From an uncultured Clostridia bacterium (lineage in GTDB: Bacteria > Bacillota > Clostridia > Oscillospirales > CAG-272), in the NCBI GenBank assembly GCA_946061315.1, contig CAMGRB010000013.1:1-13224 (forward strand): DNA of 13,224 nt, in the 5' to 3' direction. The notes under the pieces are model-generated. The model was not told the origin of the DNA. It made no database searches and was given only the letters and a program-made list of their open reading frames with translations. The position numbers and the translations under genes were made by a program. Every line of letters begins with the position of its first letter. Position 1 is the first letter of the stretch. This document shows positions 1-6,696 of the stretch, in pieces.

Positions 1-85
1 ATAAAAAGAGATTTAACAATACTTTTGGCAAAAATTTTATTTTTGCGCTCTGAAATAAAAAAGTCAAAAAAATTAAAAAAAACTA

Positions 86-114
86 TTGCAAAGAGAATTT
101 GATTATGATATAAT
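86..114 (+). promoter_or_regulatory. Sigma-A promoter of rplS
   Basis: TTGCAA at 86-91 and TATAAT at 109-114 are separated by 17 bp, and a TG lies one base before the -10 (TGATATAAT, extended -10). Predicted transcription start is about 121, giving a leader of about 77 nt before the rplS start codon. Bases 1-85 are AT-rich and hold no gene I can support; the only structure there is a short AT-rich inverted repeat at 28-46. Confidence 0.85.
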
Positions 115-120
115 ATCGCC

Positions 121-197
121 AAGTGCGCGATATCGCGCCAAAAATGGCGGTCCGCTGCGTCGCTCCGTATGAACGCCATAATATTCGGAGGGCTGAA
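121..197 (+). promoter_or_regulatory. Structured 5' leader of rplS
   Basis: Two inverted repeats are visible in the predicted leader: a perfect 14-nt palindrome GCGCGATATCGCGC at 125-138, and ATGGCG (144-149) facing CGCCAT (174-179) around a GC-rich interior. The ribosome binding site CGGAGGG at 185-191 follows directly. Some Firmicutes carry an L19 leader RNA that lets the protein control its own mRNA. Position and structure fit that idea, but I cannot confirm a match to the known family by eye. Confidence 0.45.
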
Positions 198-539
198 ATG
201 GATAAGATCGAAGCTTTTGTAAGTGAGCAGTTAAAAACGGAAGTACCCCAGTTCGCAGTAGGCGATACTGTAAAGGTACACAACCTCATCAAAGAGGGAA
301 CAAGAGAAAGAATTCAGATTTTCGAGGGCACCGTTATAGCAAAGCACGGTGGCGGAATTTCCGAAACTTTCACGGTAAGAAGAGTTGCATACGGTTGCGG
401 AGTCGAAAAGACGTTCCCGCTTCATTCTCCTCACGTTGCCAAGGTTGAAGTTATAAGACCCGGTAAGGTAAGAAGAGCAAAGCTTTATTATCTTCGTGAC
501 AGAGTTGGAAAAGCATCGAAGGTTAAAGAGCTTAACTAA
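198..539 (+). CDS. rplS: 50S ribosomal protein L19
   Basis: This 113-residue protein has the usual length of bacterial L19, a structural protein of the large subunit near the interface with the small subunit. Family hallmarks are present in order: an N-terminal F-x-x-G-D-T-V-x-V-H segment (about residues 20-29), [10 protein letters not shown] (38-47), the [16 protein letters not shown] segment (58-73), the H-S-P-x-V-x-K-V-E-V (76-85) and a basic [11 protein letters not shown] tail. The frame stays open upstream to 123, but the ATG at 198 is preceded by CGGAGGG at good spacing and matches the family N-terminus, so I start there. It is monocistronic here: strong promoter upstream, terminator directly after. 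The usual neighbours trmD and rimM are not adjacent downstream. Confidence 0.97.
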   Translation: MDKIEAFVSEQLKTEVPQFAVGDTVKVHNLIKEGTRERIQIFEGTVIAKHGGGISETFTVRRVAYGCGVEKTFPLHSPHVAKVEVIRPGKVRRAKLYYLRDRVGKASKVKELN

Positions 540-557
540 TTCTAAAATTCTCATATT

Positions 558-588
558 AAAAAATCCTGCCCAAAAGGCAGGATTTTTT
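558..588. terminator. Shared terminator between rplS and the TIGR04086 gene
   Basis: A 13-bp perfect stem (558-570 with 576-588) encloses the loop CAAAA. The A-run and T-run at its ends make it a rho-independent terminator on both strands. It sits 18 nt after the rplS stop and just beyond the stop codon (593-595) of the convergent gene. Confidence 0.9.
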
Positions 589-592
589 AATT

Positions 593-1036
593 TTATCCGG
601 GTATTCTGTGCTTCGTTCTGCGCTCTCTTTTCTTTGCAATCAGGGCGGCGGCTACCGTTACGACGGGAATTAACGCACGCCACAAAACAGGGTTTTTCAT
701 TGAGATGTCTTTTATCGCGAGCGATAAAAGAAACGTTAAGATAACCACCATTGCGCCGAAAACAATTCCGCAAAGAAAATTTCTTTGTCCGTTTATGCGC
801 GAGAGAACAAAGGAGCATATAAAACACGACGTATAAAGAGAGCAGAGAGAGGCGAGAGTAATTTTAGACGTCGGATCCTCGGTTGAGTAGAATATCCACG
901 AGAAAATAAGTATCATCAAAGCCGATACGGCGCAAAAAATAAGGGTGAACAGGGCACACCGTATCATTACGGTGCCGAGATTTGCGTCGTCCTTTTGTTC
1001 CTGTGATATAAGCCTTTTCCTTTTTTTGATATTCAT
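593..1036 (-). CDS. TIGR04086 (YrzE-like) membrane protein
   Basis: A 147-residue integral membrane protein of unknown function. A basic N-terminal segment (K-K-R-K-R) is followed by four predicted hydrophobic helices: roughly 25-50, 60-78, 85-105 and 115-135. A cytoplasmic basic tail (A-K-K-R-E-R-R-T-K-H-R) ends it. Size, topology and position right after yajC fit the TIGR04086 family, found beside yajC in many Firmicutes (B. subtilis yrzE lies beside its yajC homologue yrbF). An upstream ATG in frame at 1066 would add ten residues but has no ribosome binding site and sits in a hairpin loop. The ATG at 1036 has GAGG 10 nt upstream, so it is preferred. That GAGG lies in the 3' arm of the hairpin at 1047-1084. 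Family assignment is from recognition and context, not a search. Confidence 0.72.
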   Translation of the reverse strand: MNIKKRKRLISQEQKDDANLGTVMIRCALFTLIFCAVSALMILIFSWIFYSTEDPTSKITLASLCSLYTSCFICSFVLSRINGQRNFLCGIVFGAMVVILTFLLSLAIKDISMKNPVLWRALIPVVTVAAALIAKKRERRTKHRIPG

Positions 1037-1084
1037 AAAAATAAAACCTCGCAAAAATACTTTCATTAAAGTATATTTGCGAGG
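1037..1084 (-). terminator. yajC terminator or attenuator overlapping the next gene's RBS
   Basis: Read on the minus strand, 1084-1068 pairs with 1063-1047 around a 4-nt loop: 16 base pairs with one A-A mismatch. The 3' arm is followed by the tract UUUUAUUUUU (1046-1037) and then immediately by the ATG at 1036. This is the layout of a rho-independent terminator or attenuator, but its 3' arm (GCGAGG) also carries the only plausible Shine-Dalgarno of the downstream membrane gene. The yajC stop codon (1101-1103) is 16 nt upstream. Confidence 0.75.
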
Positions 1085-1100
1085 GGAAAAATATATGAAA

Positions 1101-1442
1101 TTATTTTTCGGTTTTATTTTCTTTATTTTCTTCCGCAGCAGCCTTGGCAGCGCCTCTCTTTTCAGCAGCGTGTACGTCCACGTTTCTGATTGAAGAACGA
1201 AGAATTCTTATTTTTGTTCTGTCTTTGCCCGTTTCGATCGTAACGGTTTCTTCCTTTATGCTTACTATTTCGCCTATGATTCCGCCGATAGTCGTTACCT
1301 CGTCGCCGACCTCAAGAGAGTTGCGCATATCTGCCGCTTCCTTCTCCTGCTTCTTTTGCGATCTGTACATCAGGTAGAAAATGACGATGAGCATAACTAC
1401 CATAAGAATAGTTATTCCGTACTGTTGAAAAAACTGTAACAT
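1101..1442 (-). CDS. yajC: Preprotein translocase subunit YajC
   Basis: A 113-residue protein with the YajC layout: one N-terminal transmembrane helix (about residues 8-27), then R-S-Q-K-K-Q-x-K-E and the soluble domain with L-x-V-G-D-E-V-T-T-I-G-G-I-x-G-x-I (43-59). The phrase V-T-I-E-T-G-x-D-R-T-K-I-R-I (67-80) and a charged, Lys/Glu/Ala-rich tail follow. YajC associates with SecDF and the SecYEG translocon in the membrane. The start has AGGAGG (1450-1455) 7 nt upstream, and a good promoter lies further up. secD and secF are not adjacent here; the next gene is the TIGR04086 membrane protein, separated by the hairpin described at 1037-1084. Confidence 0.95.
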   Translation of the reverse strand: MLQFFQQYGITILMVVMLIVIFYLMYRSQKKQEKEAADMRNSLEVGDEVTTIGGIIGEIVSIKEETVTIETGKDRTKIRILRSSIRNVDVHAAEKRGAAKAAAEENKENKTEK

Positions 1443-1473
1443 TTTTTATCCTCCTTATATTTTGAACAAGACA

Positions 1474-1502
1474 ATTATACATTGTTTTTTCACATTTGAC
1501 AA
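1474..1502 (-). promoter_or_regulatory. Sigma-A promoter of yajC
   Basis: On the minus strand TTGTCA (1502-1497) and TATAAT (1479-1474) are separated by exactly 17 bp. Predicted start of transcription is about 1467, leaving a 24-nt leader that contains the AGGAGG ribosome binding site. Confidence 0.85.
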
Positions 1503-1563
1503 TAGCAAAAGCGAAATTTAACAAAAAATTTTCCGATAATTCTCAAAAAACCGTCTGCGGCGA

Positions 1564-1599
1564 TTGAAACCGAGTGGTTTTTATGATAAAATAAACCCA
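1564..1599 (+). promoter_or_regulatory. Sigma-A promoter giving a leaderless transcript
   Basis: TTGAAA (1564-1569) and TAAAAT (1587-1592) have a 17-bp spacer and an extended -10 (TG at 1584-1585). Seven bases past the -10 is 1599, the A of the ATG of the following gene. No Shine-Dalgarno sequence exists between the -10 box and that ATG (the intervening bases are AAACCC). Confidence 0.75.
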
Positions 1600-2525
1600 T
1601 GGAATACGTAATAAACAAAGAGCAGGACGGGCTTTTACTGCGATATTTTATAAGAAATACGGCGAAGATATCGGGCGGATTTCTCAAAAAGCTCAAAAAG
1701 TACGAAAACGGAATAACCGTAAACGGCGTGCATCAGAACGTGACGTACGTATTAAGAGAAGGGGACAGGGTAAATCTTCTTACAGACGATACAAAGGACG
1801 ATATTGACGGCAAGCTTATACCCGTTGATATACCGCTTGACATAATTTACGAGGACGAAAATATCACGGTAGTAAACAAGCCGTCGAATATGCCGACGCA
1901 CCCGTCGCATAATCATTATACGGACACGCTTGCAAACGCCCTTGCGTTCAGATACAGGCAAAAACCGTACGTTTTCAGGGCGGCAAACAGGCTCGATAGG
2001 GACACAAGCGGCGTGGTGCTCACCGCCAACAACAGAAATTACGGCGCAATCTTATCGCAAATGATAAAAGATAAAAAGGTACAAAAAGAGTATATAGCCA
2101 TAGTTTCAGGCAGGCTTGAGGGCGAGGGAGATATAGAGGCGCCCATTGCAAGAGTAGGCAAGAGCATAATAGAACGCGAGGTAAGAGAGGACGGAGAATA
2201 TGCCCTCACTCATTACCGTTCACTTTTCGCTTGTGACAAAATAAGCGTAATTCTCGCATTTCCGAAAACGGGAAGAACACATCAGTTAAGAGTACATTTT
2301 GCATATATCGGGCATGCTATTATAGGTGACGAAATATACGGTGAAAAGAGCGATGAAATTTCAAGACAGGCGCTCCACGCACTAAAAATGACGCTTGACG
2401 GTATAGGGACTTTTACCGCGCCGTTGCCAAGCGATATGCGTTCGTTGGCGGAGAGATATTTTACAAATGTAGAAAATGCCTTAAATATAGATAATACCTT
2501 GCGTTGCGAGGATTTTACAAAATAG
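1599..2525 (+). CDS. RluA-family pseudouridine synthase
   Basis: A 308-residue RNA pseudouridine synthase of the RluA/RluD type, which isomerises uridine in rRNA or tRNA. The N-terminal 60 residues look like a weak S4-type RNA-binding domain (F-L-K-K-L-K-K, I-T-V-N-G, L-R-E-G-D-R-V). The catalytic core has I-I-Y-E-D-E-N-I-T-V-V-N-K-P (82-95), the signature R-L-D-R-D-T-S-G-V-V-L (131-141, catalytic Asp expected at 133) and G-R-T-H-Q-L-R-V-H-F (225-234). The residue before R-L-D is Asn instead of the more common His. The start is fixed: an in-frame stop lies at 1587-1589 and the next Met is deep in the core. No ribosome binding site precedes the ATG. Which uridine is modified cannot be told from sequence, so no symbol is given. 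Confidence 0.92.
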   Translation: MEYVINKEQDGLLLRYFIRNTAKISGGFLKKLKKYENGITVNGVHQNVTYVLREGDRVNLLTDDTKDDIDGKLIPVDIPLDIIYEDENITVVNKPSNMPTHPSHNHYTDTLANALAFRYRQKPYVFRAANRLDRDTSGVVLTANNRNYGAILSQMIKDKKVQKEYIAIVSGRLEGEGDIEAPIARVGKSIIEREVREDGEYALTHYRSLFACDKISVILAFPKTGRTHQLRVHFAYIGHAIIGDEIYGEKSDEISRQALHALKMTLDGIGTFTAPLPSDMRSLAERYFTNVENALNIDNTLRCEDFTK

Positions 2526-2590
2526 AAAAAGAGCAGTGTAAATACGATAAAATATTGCTTTTATAAGACGGGAGGGAACTATTTTTACAA

Positions 2591-3697
2591 ATGTCTAAAA
2601 TTAAAAAAATAAAAGAATACGTACCAACCGTATCACTTGTGATCTTTGCGTTGACGCTTATAAGTGCAATTTTATATCTGTGCTTCAGAGTCTCCACCGC
2701 TTTTGCGGATTTTTTCAACTACTATATAAGCGCGCCCTTCCGCGCTTTTATATCCTCGCTTACAACGATATTTCCTTTTTCGCTTGCGGAAACGGCGATT
2801 ATACTTTCTCCGCTTATTCTGGCGGTGCTCATTTATCTTGCTGTCAAGTACGCCAAAAAGGGAGCAAGGGCTTCTTTAAGATACCTTTTCGTGCTCCTTT
2901 CTGCAATATGCTATATCTTTATCTCTTTTGTCTGGACCTATTCAAGCGGTTTTTACACCACTTCTATCGACAAGAGGCTCGGAATGGAGGAAAGAGAGCT
3001 TTCAAAGGAGGAGCTTTACGATACGGCGGTTATATTGACAGACAGACTTAATGAGCTTTCTGATAAGATAGTTTATTCTTCGTCGGGCGCTTCGCTGATG
3101 CCGTATTCTTACGACGAATTAAGTGATAAAATATGCGATTCATACGACGGTATAGCGTCGGAATATAAGGTTATAAGGAATTTTACCTCACGGGCAAAGC
3201 CGATACTTTTGAGCGAGCCGTTTACCTACACGCACATTTCGGGCGTTTATTCGTATATGACGGGCGAGAGCAACCTCAACGTAAATTACCCCGATTTCAT
3301 AGTGGCGTCAAGTGCGGCGCACGAGCTTGCGCACCAGAGGGGAATAGCAAGGGAAAACGAGGCTAATTTTATCGCCTTTCTCGCCTGCATAAACTCCGAG
3401 GACGATTTTCTCAACTACAGCGGATATCTCGACGTTTACAGCTACGTAACGGGCGCGCTTTATTCTGCGGATAAAGACCTTTACAGAGAAGTTTACGCAA
3501 AACTCGATTCGAGGGTCAGAGGTGACCTTCGCAGTTATTCGGTTTTCTTTCAGAAATACGCAAATTCCAAGGCATCCGAGGTTACCGATAAGATAAATGA
3601 CTCATACCTTCAGTCAAACGGACAGACCGAGGGAACAAAAAGCTACGGCATGGTAACGGATCTTGTCTGCGCATATCTTCTTGACGGGAATAAGTAA
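2591..3697 (+). CDS. DUF3810 membrane zinc-peptidase-like protein
   Basis: A 368-residue protein with three predicted transmembrane helices near the N-terminus (about 12-33, 64-86 and 97-115) and a large C-terminal domain. That domain carries H-E-L-A-H-Q-R-G-I-A-R-E-N-E-A-N-F (244-260). H-E-x-x-H is the zinc-binding and catalytic motif of gluzincin-type metallopeptidases, and the following E (probably E257) is a candidate third zinc ligand. The whole string is characteristic of DUF3810 proteins, whose function is unknown to me. No natural substrate can be named; placement directly before murA is suggestive of envelope work but proves nothing. The nearest Shine-Dalgarno (GGAGGG, 2571-2576) is 14 nt from the ATG, longer than usual, and no alternative in-frame start exists nearby. 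No clear terminator separates it from the preceding gene. Confidence 0.85.
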   Translation: MSKIKKIKEYVPTVSLVIFALTLISAILYLCFRVSTAFADFFNYYISAPFRAFISSLTTIFPFSLAETAIILSPLILAVLIYLAVKYAKKGARASLRYLFVLLSAICYIFISFVWTYSSGFYTTSIDKRLGMEERELSKEELYDTAVILTDRLNELSDKIVYSSSGASLMPYSYDELSDKICDSYDGIASEYKVIRNFTSRAKPILLSEPFTYTHISGVYSYMTGESNLNVNYPDFIVASSAAHELAHQRGIARENEANFIAFLACINSEDDFLNYSGYLDVYSYVTGALYSADKDLYREVYAKLDSRVRGDLRSYSVFFQKYANSKASEVTDKINDSYLQSNGQTEGTKSYGMVTDLVCAYLLDGNK

Positions 3698-3727
3698 TTT
3701 CGTTTTAACACGTTGTAAAAGTACCTT

Positions 3728-3736
3728 TGCTATATA
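3728..3736 (+). promoter_or_regulatory. Possible extended -10 promoter for murA
   Basis: TGCTATATA at 3728-3736 resembles an extended -10 element (TGn followed by TATAwT, five of six). No convincing -35 box lies 16-18 bp upstream (TTAACA at 3705 is 20 bp away). If used, transcription would begin near 3743, just before the hairpin at 3752-3793. Confidence 0.35.
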
Positions 3737-3751
3737 ACCCTTAAACCTCCG

Positions 3752-3793
3752 TCTGAATACAATGATAACAGGTTTCAAAACCATTGTATCAGA
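3752..3793 (+). promoter_or_regulatory. Stem-loop in the murA leader
   Basis: TCTG-A-ATACAATG (3752-3764) pairs with CATTGTAT-CAGA (3782-3793), 12 bp with one bulged A. The loop is 17 nt and contains GGTTTCAAAACC, whose last C belongs to the outer stem, so an inner hairpin would compete with it. The stem ends 4 nt before the murA Shine-Dalgarno (AGAGG, 3798-3802). There is no U-tract, so it is not a terminator. Confidence 0.5.
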
Positions 3794-3807
3794 TATGAGA
3801 GGTAAAA

Positions 3808-5064
3808 ATGGATAAAATATCAGTGGAGGGCGGAAGCAGGCTTTACGGAAGAACAGTCATCGGCGGAATGAAAAATTCCGCTTTACCGGTTATTTATGCC
3901 TGCCTCCTTATAAAAGACGAGTGTATAATAGAAAACGTACCGAGGGTAAGCGACGTTGAAAATTCCTTGCAAATATTAAGGGGAATGGGTGCATACGCCG
4001 ACTTTGTCGGAGAGCATACCGTAAGAATTGACGCGTCCTCGGTGGGCGGCGAAATAAAGGATTTTCCGCTTGTTTCAAAAATGAGAGCGTCAAGCTACCT
4101 TATGGGAGTTTTGATTTCGCGCTTCGGCGAGGCATATTTACCTATGCCGGGCGGATGTAATTTCGGTGCAAGACCGATAGAACAACACTTAAAAGGCTTT
4201 TCGTGCCTCGGTGCGACCTGCTCCGAGGAAAACGGACTTATAACCATAAAAGCAAAAGAAAAATTAAAAAGCGCAAAAATAACACTTGACAAAATTTCGG
4301 TAGGTGCTACAATAAATACAGTACTTGCTTCCGTTCTCGTTGACGGAGAAACGGTAATAGAGAACGTGGCAAGAGAGCCGCACGTTATTGATCTTATAAA
4401 TTTTCTCAACGCTTGCGGCGCAAAGATAGTGCACCTCGGCTCAAAAATAGCCGTAGAGGGAGTAAAAAAGCTTCACGGCATAAAATACCGCATATATCCC
4501 GATATGATAGAATCGCTTACATATATGGCTTGCGTAGGAGTTTGCGGGGGAGAGGCGGAGCTTATAGGTGCCGAATTTTCTCATATTTCGTACGTATGCG
4601 ATATATTCGGAAAAATGGGACTTGAGATAAAAAGCGATAGAGAACGGATAATAGTAAAATCCCGTGGAAACATAAACGGGGCAGACGTAATTACCGCGCC
4701 TTATCCGCTTTTTCCTACCGATTTACACCCGCAGTTTGCCGCTATGCTATGTTTTGCAAACGGCGGCGGTACCGTTACGGAGGAGATTTTCCCAGGCAGA
4801 TTCGGCTACGTTGCCGAACTGCAAAAAATGGGCGCACATATAGTTAGAGAAAAGAACTCCGTTATCATTTCAAAGTCCGAAATGCACGCGGCAGAGCTTG
4901 ACGCAACCGATTTAAGGGCGGGTGCGGCGCTTATCGTGGCATCTTTGGGTGCTGACGGAAGAAGTATAGTAAATAACGTCGGTTATATCGTTCGCGGATA
5001 TGAAAATATAGTCGGTAAAATATCCGACCTCGGTGGAAAAATAAAATTTATAAAGGAGATATAA
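3808..5064 (+). CDS. murA: UDP-N-acetylglucosamine 1-carboxyvinyltransferase
   Basis: A 418-residue enzyme that transfers enolpyruvate from phosphoenolpyruvate to UDP-GlcNAc, the first committed step of peptidoglycan synthesis in the cytoplasm. Length and key residues line up with E. coli MurA (419 aa). K22 lies in G-M-K-N-S-A-L-P. The active-site Cys is C117, in P-G-G-C-x-x-G-A-R-P-I-x-x-H-L. D305 lies in F-P-T-D-L-H-P-Q-F, R370 in T-D-L-R-A-G-A-A-L, and R396 in V-R-G-Y-E-N-I. Because Cys rather than Asp occupies the active site, the protein should bind fosfomycin. Gram-positives often have two MurA paralogues; this could be either. AGAGG lies 5 nt before the ATG. The downstream gene's ribosome binding site lies inside the end of murA, which points to one operon. 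Confidence 0.96.
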   Translation: MDKISVEGGSRLYGRTVIGGMKNSALPVIYACLLIKDECIIENVPRVSDVENSLQILRGMGAYADFVGEHTVRIDASSVGGEIKDFPLVSKMRASSYLMGVLISRFGEAYLPMPGGCNFGARPIEQHLKGFSCLGATCSEENGLITIKAKEKLKSAKITLDKISVGATINTVLASVLVDGETVIENVAREPHVIDLINFLNACGAKIVHLGSKIAVEGVKKLHGIKYRIYPDMIESLTYMACVGVCGGEAELIGAEFSHISYVCDIFGKMGLEIKSDRERIIVKSRGNINGADVITAPYPLFPTDLHPQFAAMLCFANGGGTVTEEIFPGRFGYVAELQKMGAHIVREKNSVIISKSEMHAAELDATDLRAGAALIVASLGADGRSIVNNVGYIVRGYENIVGKISDLGGKIKFIKEI

Positions 5065-5066
5065 AA

Positions 5067-5270
5067 ATGGAAGTTACCAGGGAAACACTCATAGGAGACG
5101 TGCTCGATTACGACATTGACACGGCTGAATTTTTCTTTGAGATAGGTATGCATTGCCTCGGATGCCCTCATTCAAGAGGTGAATCTATCGAGGACGCTTG
5201 CGCCGTTCACGGAACGGATGCCGATTTGCTCGTTGAGAAAATAAATAAATTTCTCAAAGAAAAGCAATGA
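5067..5270 (+). CDS. DUF1858 (TIGR03980-type) CxxC protein
   Basis: A 67-residue soluble protein matching the DUF1858 domain, also described as a hybrid-cluster-protein-associated redox disulfide domain (TIGR03980). The diagnostic segment is G-M-H-C-L-G-C-P (27-34), with the CxxC pair at C30 and C33, then the E-S-I-E-D-A-C helix (39-45). A third Cys at 45 is present. In this family the pair may form a redox-active disulfide or bind metal or a partner; the role is not established. It starts 3 nt after the murA stop, with AGGAG inside the murA end, and overlaps trmK by the four bases ATGA, so it should be co-translated with both. No hybrid cluster protein gene is in the window. Confidence 0.88.
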   Translation: MEVTRETLIGDVLDYDIDTAEFFFEIGMHCLGCPHSRGESIEDACAVHGTDADLLVEKINKFLKEKQ

Positions 5271-5941
5271 AAAACATTACACTCGGTAAAAGGCTCTGCG
5301 CCGCCGCGTCATTTGTACGTGACGGCGCAGTAGTCGCAGATATAGGAACGGATCACGCATATTTGCCGATATATCTCGTGTCCTCGGGCATAGCCTCAAG
5401 GGCGATAGCCTCCGATATAAAAGAGGGACCTGCCGCTTGCGCAAGGGAAAACGTACACAAATTTATGCTCGATAATAAAATAGACGTGCGAGTTGCAAAC
5501 GGTCTTTGCGGAATAGAGAAATATAAGCCGACCGATATAGTTATATGCGGAATGGGCGGAGAACTCATAGCGGATATAATAGATGCGTCGGATTACGTAA
5601 AGGACGAAAACGTAAGACTTATATTACAACCGATGACCTCAATAAAAGAACTGCGCAGTTATCTTTCCGACGGATTTTTGACAATTGACGAAAATATCGC
5701 CGAGGAGGACGGAAAGCTCTATCAGATAATATGCGCGCACTACGACGGCAAAAAGAGAAGCTTTACCGAAGCCGAGCTTGAACTCGGCAAAGAGAACATA
5801 AGAAAAAGAGGAGAACTCTTTGAAAAGCTTCTTAATTTGGCAATTGCCAAAAAACAAAAAGCAATCGACGGACAAAGGCTCGGAGGCAGAAACGTCCGAG
5901 AACTTGAGGTGGAACTGAAAGAATTGGAGGGGTTAAGATGA
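5267..5941 (+). CDS. trmK: tRNA (adenine(22)-N1)-methyltransferase
   Basis: A 224-residue class I SAM-dependent methyltransferase of the TrmK (formerly DUF633/YqfN) family, which methylates N1 of adenine 22 in certain tRNAs of Firmicutes. The SAM-binding motif I is A-D-I-G-T-D-H-A-Y-L-P (24-34), a near signature for TrmK. A-S-D-I-K-E-G-P follows (48-55), then D-I-V-I-C-G-M-G-G-E-L (90-100) and L-Q-P-M-T-S (120-125). The C-terminal third is charged and helical, as in the family (coiled-coil-like, about 165-224). The start ATG overlaps the previous stop as ATGA and its own stop overlaps nif3 in the same way. The trmK-nif3 pairing is the familiar Firmicutes order; here it sits downstream of murA instead of the rpoD/sigA gene. 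Confidence 0.93.
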   Translation: MKNITLGKRLCAAASFVRDGAVVADIGTDHAYLPIYLVSSGIASRAIASDIKEGPAACARENVHKFMLDNKIDVRVANGLCGIEKYKPTDIVICGMGGELIADIIDASDYVKDENVRLILQPMTSIKELRSYLSDGFLTIDENIAEEDGKLYQIICAHYDGKKRSFTEAELELGKENIRKRGELFEKLLNLAIAKKQKAIDGQRLGGRNVRELEVELKELEGLR

Positions 5942-6696
5942 CTTTTTACGAGCTTTACACAGAACTTGACAAGCGTTTCCCGAAATCGCTCTCTTGCGAT
6001 TGGGACAACGACGGAATAATGTGTGCAGACGACTTAAAAAAGAGCGTTAAAAAGGTGCTTATTTCTCTTGACGTCACGTCAAGTACGGTTGAATACGCCA
6101 TAGCTCACGGCTTTGACACGATAATTTCTCATCATCCGCTTGTATTTCATTCTCAAAAATCTCTTTGCCCGCTTGATTATACGCAGGACAAGCTGATACG
6201 CCTTATCAAAGCGGGAGTCGGCGTTATGTCCTTCCATACCCGTCTTGATGCCGCAAGGGGCGGAGTAAATGACACGCTTGCAGAGCTTATAGGCTTTTCT
6301 GAAATTAAAGCCGACCCCGATGATCCGATAGGCAGAATATGCTTGCTTGACGGCAAATCGGAGTTATCTGCATTTGCCGAAAATATAAAAAAGGTACTTG
6401 GAACACCCGTAGTTCTTTTCTCGGGCACCCGTGAGGTTTCAAAGGTTTACGTGGTCGGCGGTGACGGCAAGGATATGATACCGAGGGCAATAGAATGCGG
6501 AGCCGACACGCTCCTTACCGGCAGGGCAAGCTATAATACCGCAGAAGACGCTGCCGATATGGGACTTAACATAGTCGAGGCGGGGCATTATTTTACGGAA
6601 AATCCCGTTTGCCGTTCGCTTCAGAAAATCGTTCTTTCCCTTGATCCCGATATAAGCACGGAGATATACAATTCCAACCGTATATCAACGATATGA
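5938..6696 (+). CDS. Nif3-like dinuclear metal centre protein
   Basis: A 252-residue NIF3/YbgI/YqfO-family protein, close in length to E. coli YbgI. These proteins form toroidal hexamers with a two-metal site facing the cavity. Their enzymatic role is unsettled; a GTP cyclohydrolase I type 2 label seen in databases is not well supported. Metal-ligand candidates are present: H65 and H66 in I-S-H-H-P-L-V-F, H100 and D104 in S-F-H-T-R-L-D-A-A-x-G-G-V-N-D, and H217 and E221 in E-A-G-H-Y-F-T-E-N-P. It lacks the extra PII-like insert of long YqfO forms. It is the last gene of the murA operon, overlapping trmK by ATGA and followed by a terminator. Confidence 0.92.
   Translation: MTFYELYTELDKRFPKSLSCDWDNDGIMCADDLKKSVKKVLISLDVTSSTVEYAIAHGFDTIISHHPLVFHSQKSLCPLDYTQDKLIRLIKAGVGVMSFHTRLDAARGGVNDTLAELIGFSEIKADPDDPIGRICLLDGKSELSAFAENIKKVLGTPVVLFSGTREVSKVYVVGGDGKDMIPRAIECGADTLLTGRASYNTAEDAADMGLNIVEAGHYFTENPVCRSLQKIVLSLDPDISTEIYNSNRISTI

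Noticed and set aside
28..46. Inverted repeat GCAAAAAT / ATTTTTGC at the left edge
   Set aside because: Eight AT-rich base pairs with a 3-nt loop and no U-tract or gene end in view; expected by chance in such AT-rich DNA.
231..827. A 198-codon minus-strand open frame over rplS and its terminator
   Set aside because: It runs antisense through rplS, reads through the shared terminator and overlaps the end of the TIGR04086 gene; the product is Cys/Ser/Arg-rich with no domain.
1496..1524. Plus-strand TTGACA at 1496-1501 as a promoter for the RluA-type gene
   Set aside because: The sequence 17 bp downstream (TAACAA) is a poor -10; the motif overlaps the opposite-strand -35 of yajC, and a better plus promoter exists at 1564-1592.
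4095..4409. A 104-codon minus-strand open frame inside murA
   Set aside because: Shadow of murA; no start signal and no motif.
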